Source: JBDIBB01 sp039812685
GTDB taxonomy: Bacteria; Acidobacteriota; Vicinamibacteria; Vicinamibacterales; JAFNAJ01
DNA: 5,338 nucleotides
Direction: 5' to 3'
Assembly: GCA_039812685.1 (NCBI GenBank)
Contig: JBDIBB010000218.1
Span: forward strand, 1-5,338
A program made the position numbers and the translations under genes. The notes under the pieces are model-generated. The model was not told where the DNA came from. It did not search any database and was given only the letters and a program-made list of their open reading frames with translations. Shown in pieces: positions 1 through 5,338 of the stretch (position 1 is the stretch's first letter; each line of letters opens with the position of its first letter).

Positions 1-797
1 GCCGGGACCTGGCCCGCGGCGGCCGTCGCGCGGAGGGCGGCCGGCGGGTTCAGCCGCCGATCCAGCAGGTGGCTGGGCACCACGTTGCCGAGCGCGGTGA
101 GCATGGAGTGCTTCACCCCGGGGTGCTCGCGCTCGAGTTCCATGACCAGCCGCTTCAGCCGCTGCCGCTGCAGGCTGAGGTCGCCGCAGGCCGGGCAGCA
201 GCACCCGATCACCGGAAGGTGGTTCTCCTTCGTGTACGCGCGGGCCTCGGCCTCGGTCACGTAAGCCAGCGGGCGAATCACGACGTGCCGCCCGTCGTCG
301 GAGAGCAGCCGGGCCGGCATCGCCTTGAGGGCCCCGCCGAAGAAGAGGTTCAGCAGCAGCGTCTCCACGAAGTCGTCGAGATGGTGTCCGAGCGCGATCT
401 TCGTCGCGCCCACCTCGCCGGCCAGACGATAGAGCACGCCGCGGCGCAGCCGCGCGCACAGCGAACAGGGCGTGTCGTCGGCCTCGAGCAGGTCGTCGAT
501 CACCTCGCCGATCGACGTGTGCTGGATGCGCACCTCCCAGCCGCGGGCCTCGCACACCTCCCGTATGGTGCCGTGTTCGTAGTCTTCGTAGCCGGAATCG
601 ACGTTCACGGCGACCAGCGAGAAGTCGATGGGCGCGCGACGGCGCAGCACGTCGAGCACCTGGATGAGCGCCCAGCTGTCCTTCCCTCCGGAGAGCCCCA
701 CCATCACGCGGTCGCCATCCTCGATGAGGCCGAAGTCGACGATGGCCTTCGTCGTCTTCCTGGCGATCCGGGCTTCGAGAGGGGTTCGGTAGGACAC
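1..797 (-). CDS. ttcA: tRNA 2-thiocytidine(32) synthetase TtcA (3' end cut by window edge)
   Basis: This is an ATP-dependent, iron-sulfur-dependent PP-loop enzyme that makes 2-thiocytidine at position 32 of certain tRNAs in the cytoplasm. About 265 residues are visible, read by hand from the minus strand. The PP-loop SGGKDS lies at residues 36-41 and would bind ATP. PCSLCARLRRG starts at residue 110, with the CxxC pair C111/C114 matching the E. coli cluster cysteines. GHHLDD is at 137-142, then SDDGRHVVIRPLAY, CCCPACG at 199-205 (C204 is the likely third cluster ligand), SLQRQR, and NVVPSHL near the C-terminus. These occur in TtcA order, which separates it from TilS and other PP-loop enzymes. 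The start is a GTG; no in-frame ATG, GTG or TTG exists between it and the upstream gene, and the next ATG falls just before the PP-loop. No good Shine-Dalgarno is seen. E. coli TtcA is about 311 residues, so only a short tail should be missing. Confidence 0.95.
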   Translation of the reverse strand, partial: MSYRTPLEARIARKTTKAIVDFGLIEDGDRVMVGLSGGKDSWALIQVLDVLRRRAPIDFSLVAVNVDSGYEDYEHGTIREVCEARGWEVRIQHTSIGEVIDDLLEADDTPCSLCARLRRGVLYRLAGEVGATKIALGHHLDDFVETLLLNLFFGGALKAMPARLLSDDGRHVVIRPLAYVTEAEARAYTKENHLPVIGCCCPACGDLSLQRQRLKRLVMELEREHPGVKHSMLTALGNVVPSHLLDRRLNPPAALRATAAAGQVP

Positions 798-858
798 GCG
801 GAGACTCTGGGGAATCGGCGCGGGTGGCCGGTCGGTGGAGTTTACCGCAATGCGGCCG

Positions 859-1950
859 TCAGGCTGAGGGCGGGGTCCCGTGGACCGGCGGCATGCCGGG
901 CCGTTCGCCGGGCGCGGACAGGAGTTGCGCCACCGCCGCCGGCCAGGTCATGCCGGCGGCCACTTCGAGCGCACGCACGCCGAGGCGGCGCGCCAGTTCG
1001 TCGGTGTCGGCGAGCAGCCGCATCGCGCGGGCGATGGCGGCCGGATCGGGCGCCACCACGAACCCGTTCTCGCCGTCGCGCACCAGCTCGGTGGCGCCGC
1101 CGCTGTCCGAGCAGGTCACCACCGCGCGCGCCGAGGCGAACGCCTCGGCCGTCACGAACCCGTAGTCCTCGTCGCGGGGCGTGAACACCACGGCGCGGGC
1201 GCGGGCGTAGCGCTGGACGAGCGTCGCCTCGTCCACCCGGCCAAGGAAGGTGACGCGCGAGGCCACCCCGAGCTCGCCGGCCAGAGCCCGCAGCATCGTC
1301 GAGGCATCACCCTCGCCCGCCACGGCCAGCCGCAACGCCGCGCCGTCTGGCGTGGCCAGCGCGCGCAGGATCAGATCGACGCGCTTGAGCGCGGTGAGCC
1401 GCGAGGCGAGGAAGAACTCCTCGCCGGGCGGTTCCTGGCGGTAGGCGCGCGGCGGGGGCGGTGGCAGCAGGGGTTCCGCCTCCAGATCGAGCGCCGCGCG
1501 CAGACGTCCGGCCACGGTCCGCGAGATGGCGAACAGGCGCACGCGCCCGGGCGCCAGCAGGCGGCGATCGGCGGCATGGATGAGCCGCCGTCGCAGGCCC
1601 TCCTTGATGCGATTGGCCGCCGAGAGCCGCGCGCGCCACGACGGCCACAGGTCGTAGTACTCGCGCATCGGGTGCAGCAGCCAGCACACGTGCCGGGGAT
1701 GGCGCACCGCGTACGCGGGAAATCTCAGGCTGATCACCTGGTCGATGCGCCGCCCGTCGCTCTCGCCCACGTCGGTGAGCCAGGTGGCGAGGTAGGCCGC
1801 CGCCTGTCGGCCGAACCGGTTCTGCGGCGTCGTCACGAGATCGGCCTCGTGACCGGCTGCGCGCAGCGCCGTCACCAGCGCGCGGGCGATCGTCAGGTGC
1901 CCGCCATCGGTGAACGGCGGATGCGAGGTGACGACCGCGATGCGCGCCAT
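859..1950 (-). CDS. GT4-type (GT-B fold) glycosyltransferase
   Basis: A predicted cytoplasmic retaining glycosyltransferase of 363 residues that would move a sugar from a nucleotide donor to a growing glycan, probably lipid-linked. The N-terminal Rossmann half begins RIAVVTSHPPFTDGGH, with the glycine pair at 17-18 typical of the GT4 acceptor-side loop. A linker with a run of prolines (about residues 163-167) precedes the donor half, which opens LASRLTALKRVDLIL; R184 and K189 are the expected donor-phosphate contacts. AGEGD follows at 211-215. The EX7E motif is E261 to E269, followed by SDSGGATELVRDGENG, which is standard for the family. There is no signal peptide or membrane segment. It starts 12 bases after the membrane-protein stop, behind a strong ribosome binding site, so it is the last polysaccharide gene of the unit. 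Donor and acceptor cannot be told from the sequence. The final 15 residues or so are proline-rich and probably disordered. Confidence 0.9.
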   Translation of the reverse strand: MARIAVVTSHPPFTDGGHLTIARALVTALRAAGHEADLVTTPQNRFGRQAAAYLATWLTDVGESDGRRIDQVISLRFPAYAVRHPRHVCWLLHPMREYYDLWPSWRARLSAANRIKEGLRRRLIHAADRRLLAPGRVRLFAISRTVAGRLRAALDLEAEPLLPPPPPRAYRQEPPGEEFFLASRLTALKRVDLILRALATPDGAALRLAVAGEGDASTMLRALAGELGVASRVTFLGRVDEATLVQRYARARAVVFTPRDEDYGFVTAEAFASARAVVTCSDSGGATELVRDGENGFVVAPDPAAIARAMRLLADTDELARRLGVRALEVAAGMTWPAAVAQLLSAPGERPGMPPVHGTPPSA

Positions 1951-1955
1951 GATCG

Positions 1956-1961
1956 CCCTCC
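1956..1961 (-). promoter_or_regulatory. Strong ribosome binding site for the second GT4 gene
   Basis: On the minus strand GGAGGG lies 5 bases before the ATG at 1950, inside the 12-base gap after the TGA of the membrane-protein gene. This fixes the start of the glycosyltransferase and suggests it is translated well even without coupling to the gene before it. It is the strongest Shine-Dalgarno match among the gene junctions in the window. Confidence 0.8.
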
Positions 1962-1962
1962 G

Positions 1963-3942
1963 TCACTCGTAGTCGGGCACGAGCCGGATCATCGCGCCCA
2001 GCCACCGGCTGTCACGCGATCCGGAGGTGAACATCGGAACGAACCCGCCGCTCGACGAGATGTCGACCAGGTAGATGTAGTTGGTGGGCTGCCCGGGCAC
2101 GGCCCGATAGGGCAGGCCCGGGCCGGGCACGATGCGCACGCCCGCGCTGGCCTGCGGACCGAGGTCGAGCGCGGCGGCATGGCCGCCGCTGCGCACCTGG
2201 ACGCGGCTCGCGACGTCGCCGGTCCGCACCTCGACGGTCAGCCCGCGCAGCCGCAGGCTGTCCCAGCCCTGGCCGTCGGCGCGCGGCCGGGCCGGCGCCC
2301 GCAGGATCACCTCCGCACGCGAGCCGCCGCGCACCCAGAACCATTCGCCCTCGCGGGCGTACGCGTTGTCGTCGAGGAAGTAGGCCAGCAGCGGCGGATC
2401 GCCACCCAGCGGCTGCTTGACGCGCGACGGGTTGACGTTGACCGGCAGGTCGTTGAGCAGCGACAGCTCGACGGGCAGCCACCGGAACAGCCCGCTCTTC
2501 ATGTGCTCGGCGGGGTGGAACGACACGTAGAACGGATTGAAGACCAGTTGCGCGGTGAACAGCGCGCCGCCGGCCGCGGCCGCCAGCACCGGCCACACAC
2601 CGCGCAGCGGCGGCGTGAGGAACAGGAACAGCGCGTAGTAGGGCAGGAAGTAGCGGTTGCCGATCGGCCCGCCGCCCCCCGAATAGGTGAACGGCATGTA
2701 GACCAGCAGCGCCAGCGCGGCGATCGCGAGGCTTGCCAGCAGCAACCATCGCGCGGGCGTGCCCCGCCGCCACCCGGCCAGCAGCAGCACGACCGACAGC
2801 ACGCCCGGAAAGAAATACGGCAGCAGCCCGGTGTGCCGGCCGAGGACGAAGTACACGAGGTTCCGCGGCAGCACCCGCAGCAGGGCATCGCGGTTGAACA
2901 GCACGTCGGTCGGCACCTCGTTGGTCGTGCGCGCCAGGCCGGTGTTGTCGAAGGTCCTGCCGGGCTGCTGGAACGGGAACCCGGTGCCGCCGTAGAACGT
3001 GTTGCGCTCGCCGCCCTGGTAGTTCCACTCGCCGGTCACCGCGATGTTCACGGCGAACATGGCGAGGACGATGGCGGCAAACAGCGCGCCCGTGGCCAGC
3101 GCGTGCCGCCAGCGCCGGCGCCACAGCGCGAGGATCAACAGCGGCCCGATCGCGAAGACGTTGGTCGGCTTCGAGAAGGCCGCGACGCCCAGCAGGACGG
3201 CCGCGGCGAGATCCGAACCCGGCCCGCGCACGAAGCCTTCCACGGCCGCGGCGAACCGGCGCGCGCCGGCGCCGGCCGCCTCGCGCGGCCCGCCGGCGGC
3301 GGCCGGCGCGACCAGCTTGTAGCTCCAGAGGAACGTGCCGGCGAACATCAGCCCGAAGTTGAAGATCTCGGGGGTGAGCCACACCAGGTAGACCGGCGCG
3401 GCCGAGGCGACCAGGAATGCCAGGGCGTAGCCGAGCGCCACCGGCCGCGGGCTCGTCGCCGACAACCAGACGTAGGCCAGCGTCAGACACCCGCCGAGGA
3501 TGAGCGCGTGCAGCAGCAGGAAGCCGTTGGTGCCGAACAGGAACACGAACGGCGCGGCCGCGAGCGGGTAGGCGTACGACTTCGCGAAGTAGAGACGATC
3601 CGGCCGGCTGTCGGGCCGCGTCCGCCATTGGACGAACGGGAAGCGGCCGGAGACCCCCAGGTCGACGTCCCTGCCCTTCTTGAGGAAGATGCCTTCGGGG
3701 CCGGTCGGGAACTCCTCCCACACGCGAGCCAGGTCGCGGCGCTCGAAGGCGAGGTCGCCGTCGCGCGCGAGGCTGTGGCCCATCGCGTAGTAGGTGGCGC
3801 CGTCGCTCTGGAAGCCGAAGGCGGCCTTCGGGAAGTTCACCGTCAGCGCGAACGCGCACAGCACCACGCCCGCCACGGCACACACCACGAGGCCGGGGTC
3901 CGACCACCAGGGCGCCGGCCGCCGATGGTGTGGCTGGTCCAT
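1963..3942 (-). CDS. Polytopic membrane protein, probable GT-C-like glycosyltransferase with soluble C-terminal domain
   Basis: A 659-residue integral membrane protein. Hydrophobic segments can be seen at roughly 17-36, 125-137, 140-160, 166-189, 191-210, 245-274, 283-302, 367-391, 397-417, 431-444 and 449-469, so about ten to twelve helices. After helix 1 comes FQSDGATYYAMGHSLARDGD, an acidic loop (D47) placed like the catalytic Asp/Glu of the first periplasmic loop in GT-C enzymes (PMT/ArnT/GT39 style). KSYAYPLAAAPF and GNRYFLPYY also resemble that group. A polyprenyl-phosphate-sugar donor would be expected, but this is inference. Residues from about 475 to the end form a soluble, probably beta-rich and extracytoplasmic region. 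An Ala/Gly/Arg-rich loop occupies about 212-235. The ATG is chosen because GAGG lies 4 bases upstream; the GTG one codon earlier (3945) leaves only 1 base. Alternatives are a polymerase-like or uncharacterised polysaccharide membrane protein. Confidence 0.82.
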   Translation of the reverse strand: MDQPHHRRPAPWWSDPGLVVCAVAGVVLCAFALTVNFPKAAFGFQSDGATYYAMGHSLARDGDLAFERRDLARVWEEFPTGPEGIFLKKGRDVDLGVSGRFPFVQWRTRPDSRPDRLYFAKSYAYPLAAAPFVFLFGTNGFLLLHALILGGCLTLAYVWLSATSPRPVALGYALAFLVASAAPVYLVWLTPEIFNFGLMFAGTFLWSYKLVAPAAAGGPREAAGAGARRFAAAVEGFVRGPGSDLAAAVLLGVAAFSKPTNVFAIGPLLILALWRRRWRHALATGALFAAIVLAMFAVNIAVTGEWNYQGGERNTFYGGTGFPFQQPGRTFDNTGLARTTNEVPTDVLFNRDALLRVLPRNLVYFVLGRHTGLLPYFFPGVLSVVLLLAGWRRGTPARWLLLASLAIAALALLVYMPFTYSGGGGPIGNRYFLPYYALFLFLTPPLRGVWPVLAAAAGGALFTAQLVFNPFYVSFHPAEHMKSGLFRWLPVELSLLNDLPVNVNPSRVKQPLGGDPPLLAYFLDDNAYAREGEWFWVRGGSRAEVILRAPARPRADGQGWDSLRLRGLTVEVRTGDVASRVQVRSGGHAAALDLGPQASAGVRIVPGPGLPYRAVPGQPTNYIYLVDISSSGGFVPMFTSGSRDSRWLGAMIRLVPDYE

Positions 3943-3950
3943 CACGCCTC
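3942..3950 (-). promoter_or_regulatory. Overlapping stop/start and RBS between first GT4 and membrane protein
   Basis: The minus strand reads GAGGCGTGATG. The TGA at 3944-3942 ends the glycosyltransferase, and shares its A with the ATG that starts the membrane protein (TGATG). The GAGG at 3950-3947 sits 4 bases from this ATG but only 1 base from the alternative GTG. Such overlaps normally reflect translational coupling by reinitiating ribosomes. Confidence 0.6.
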
Positions 3951-5129
3951 GGTGAGGAACCCCAGATCGGCCTCGAGCACGCCGCGCCGCTTCGTCGCGC
4001 GGGAGGTGGCGTGCAGCAGGTCGTAGAGCCGCTCCATGCGCCGGACGAACCGGTCGATGCCGTAGCGCTGCCCCGTGGCGCGGGCAGCCTCGCCGAGCCG
4101 CGCGCGAGCCGGCGCGTCATCCAGCAGCGTGCGGATGGCGCCGGCCAGGGCCGGCGCGTCGCGCCGCGGCACCACCAGGGCATCGACGCCCGGCGTGAGG
4201 ATGTCGCTCAGACCGTCGGCATCGGTGGAGGCAATCGGCTTCCCCATGGCCAGCGCCTCGAACGCGGTGAGCGGCGTGCCCTCCCACAGCGACGGGAACA
4301 CCGCCACGTCGAAGGCGGAATAGGCGGCCGCCACGTCGCGCTGGAACCCGGCAAACACCAGGCGATCGGCGATACCGAGCCGCCGGGCCTGGGCTTCGAG
4401 TTCCTCCCGCAGCTCCCCTTCCCCGACGATGACGAACCGCGTCGCGGGATCGCGGGCCGCCAGCAGCGCCACCGCGTCGACCAAGTGCTGATTTCCCTTC
4501 GACGGCATGAGCCGTGTGACGGTCCCCACCACCGGCGCCTCGCCCGCCACGCCCAGCGCCTCGCGGGCCGCGGCGATCTCCGCCGGCGTGCGCGGCCGCG
4601 AGAACTCCTCGAGCGGCGCGCCGAGGTAGACCACCTTCACGCGTTCGGCGGGGATCTTCCGGGCGTTGATCACGAAGCCGGCCGTCGACTTCGACACCGC
4701 GATCGCGATGTCGGTGAACGGCGCCAGCGCGTGGTCGGTCAACTGCTGGAACCACGGGGTGGTGGTGTGGTTGGCGTGCTCGTGCAGCACCACGGGCCAG
4801 CGGCGCTGCGCGGCCGCGAGCCGCCCGAACGTCGTGGCCCCATAGCCGTGCAGGTGCACGAGATCGGTGCCCTTGCGGTCGAGCAGCTTGAGCAGATCGG
4901 GCCATGTCGCCGGGTCGAACTTCGACCGGCCGAGGTAGTCGACCTCGATGCCGAACTCCTCGAGCGTGTCGGCCGACAGATCCTTCCGGCGCAGGCTCAC
5001 GAGCGTGACGCGATAGCGCGACGGGTCGAAGCGCGGGATCATCCACGCGAACAGCCGCTTCACGCCGTGCATGCGCGAGCCCGGCCACCCGAGATGATCG
5101 CAGATGTGGACGATGTTGAGCCTGCTCAC
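3942..5129 (-). CDS. GT4-type (GT-B fold) glycosyltransferase
   Basis: A 395-residue predicted cytoplasmic retaining glycosyltransferase. The N-terminal Rossmann half starts SRLNIVHICDHLGWPGSRMHG (glycine-rich acceptor loop, about residues 11-22), followed by LVHLHGYGATTFGRLAA and VVLHEHANHTTTPWFQ. The donor half starts GTVTRLMPSKGNQ, with R206 and K211 as likely donor-phosphate contacts, then VGEGE and the EX7E motif E283 to E291 in WEGTPLTAFEALAMGKPIA. It has no signal peptide or membrane segment. The frame is open upstream to 5315, but that part overlaps the epimerase gene in another phase and reads as arginine/proline-rich noise. Two starts are plausible: GTG at 5129, with GAGG 6 bases upstream and a GTGA overlap with the preceding stop, or ATG at 5135, where GAGG touches the start codon. 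I prefer the GTG. Sugar specificity is unknown. Confidence 0.9.
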   Translation of the reverse strand: MSRLNIVHICDHLGWPGSRMHGVKRLFAWMIPRFDPSRYRVTLVSLRRKDLSADTLEEFGIEVDYLGRSKFDPATWPDLLKLLDRKGTDLVHLHGYGATTFGRLAAAQRRWPVVLHEHANHTTTPWFQQLTDHALAPFTDIAIAVSKSTAGFVINARKIPAERVKVVYLGAPLEEFSRPRTPAEIAAAREALGVAGEAPVVGTVTRLMPSKGNQHLVDAVALLAARDPATRFVIVGEGELREELEAQARRLGIADRLVFAGFQRDVAAAYSAFDVAVFPSLWEGTPLTAFEALAMGKPIASTDADGLSDILTPGVDALVVPRRDAPALAGAIRTLLDDAPARARLGEAARATGQRYGIDRFVRRMERLYDLLHATSRATKRRGVLEADLGFLTEA

Positions 5130-5139
5130 AGCCATCCTC
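5126..5139 (-). promoter_or_regulatory. Overlapping stop/start and RBS between epimerase and first GT4
   Basis: The minus strand reads GAGGATGGCTGTGA. The TGA (5128-5126) ends the epimerase and overlaps a GTG (5129-5127) as GTGA. The GAGG at 5139-5136 is spaced 6 bases from this GTG and 0 from the ATG at 5135, which favours GTG as the start and points to translational coupling. Confidence 0.55.
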
Positions 5140-5338
5140 GCGCGCGATACCAGTCGGCGGTGATCTTCAATCCCTCGTCCAGATCCACCATCGGCTCGTA
5201 CCCCAGTTCCCGGCGCGCCCGCGAGCTGTCGAAGGCGCGGCTCTTCGTGTAGAAATCGACGCGGCGGCGGTAGATCGGCGGGTCGAGGCGCAGCGGGACG
5301 CACACGGCCTCGCACGCGGCGCCGGCGAGCCAGAACGG
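5126..5338 (-). CDS. Extended SDR NAD(P)-dependent epimerase/dehydratase, C-terminal end only
   Basis: Only the last 70 residues are in the window; the gene enters from the right edge and has no start here. The visible part contains RRRVDFYTKSRAFDSSRARR, then ELGYEP, DLDEGLKITADWYRARGWL and the stop. The block 'F-D-x-S-x-A-R-R-E-L-G-Y-E-P ... EG ... T ... WYR' is the usual end of extended short-chain dehydrogenase/reductase proteins such as UDP-sugar 4-epimerases and related NAD(P)-dependent sugar-nucleotide or sterol-dehydrogenase-like enzymes. The cofactor-binding GxxGxxG and the YxxxK active site would lie outside the window, so the reaction cannot be assigned. Its stop overlaps the next gene, so it belongs to the same operon and may supply or modify a sugar nucleotide for the glycosyltransferases. 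It is easily missed because a longer, spurious frame of the neighbouring gene covers much of it. Confidence 0.85.
   Translation of the reverse strand, partial: PFWLAGAACEAVCVPLRLDPPIYRRRVDFYTKSRAFDSSRARRELGYEPMVDLDEGLKITADWYRARGWL

Noticed and set aside
798..858. Possible transcription terminator between the second GT4 gene and ttcA
   Set aside because: The only inverted repeat has 5-base arms and a one-base loop, with no following T-run on the minus strand, so it cannot form a credible intrinsic terminator.
69..1184. Plus-strand open frame of 371 codons
   Set aside because: It is codon-aligned antisense to ttcA, whose minus-strand translation carries the full set of family motifs; the plus product has none.
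880..4026. Plus-strand open frame of over 1,000 codons
   Set aside because: It is codon-aligned antisense to the second GT4 gene and the membrane-protein gene, which share the same codon phase (both have low codon ends of 1 mod 3). Stops would require TTA, CTA or TCA codons in the real genes, which are rare in high-GC DNA. Its product is Arg/His/Gln/Gly-rich with no motif, and it ends soon after entering the next gene, which is in a different phase.
2012..4183. Minus-strand open frame of 723 codons in another phase
   Set aside because: It is an out-of-phase shadow running across the membrane protein and the end of the first GT4 gene; its product is Arg/Ala/Pro-rich and lacks the membrane segments and motifs seen in the correct frame.
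3930..5252. Plus-strand open frame of 440 codons
   Set aside because: It is codon-aligned antisense to the first GT4 gene, with an Arg/His-rich composition and no recognisable domain.
5130..5315. N-terminal extension of the first GT4 gene
   Set aside because: This stretch codes in a different phase for the conserved SDR C-terminus; the extension is Arg/Pro-rich and precedes the natural Rossmann start of the glycosyltransferase.

Overview
The window is high-GC DNA with all recognisable genes on the minus strand. Reading in the direction of transcription (from the right edge to the left), the order is: the C-terminal end of an extended-SDR sugar-nucleotide epimerase/dehydratase-like protein (cut by the right edge), a GT4-type glycosyltransferase, a large multi-spanning GT-C-like membrane protein, a second GT4-type glycosyltransferase, and the tRNA 2-thiocytidine synthetase gene ttcA (cut by the left edge). 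No RNA gene, mobile element, CRISPR array or convincing terminator was seen, and there is no gene-free stretch longer than about 60 bases.

The first four genes form a tight, probably translationally coupled unit. The epimerase stop overlaps the start of the first glycosyltransferase, that gene's stop overlaps the start of the membrane protein, and the second glycosyltransferase starts 12 bases after the membrane protein stop behind a strong GGAGGG ribosome binding site. The contents (sugar-nucleotide modification, two cytoplasmic GT-B enzymes, one integral membrane enzyme or flippase-side glycosyltransferase) fit a surface polysaccharide, exopolysaccharide or glycan assembly locus. The exact glycan cannot be read from the sequence. 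ttcA follows after 61 bases; it is a housekeeping tRNA modification gene and may simply mark the edge of the polysaccharide locus.

The base composition, the near absence of TTA/CTA/TCA codons and the style of the proteins suggest a high-GC Gram-negative-type bacterium. My impression from the GT4, the membrane protein tail and the CCCPACG form of TtcA is Acidobacteriota (Vicinamibacteria-like), but that is inference without a database search. Long plus-strand open frames, including one over 1,000 codons, are codon-aligned antisense shadows and are not annotated.

No clearly novel system is visible. The most notable points are the roughly 180-residue soluble tail on the membrane protein, the overlapping GTGA gene junctions that change the best start calls, and the cysteine-rich metal-binding loop of TtcA.
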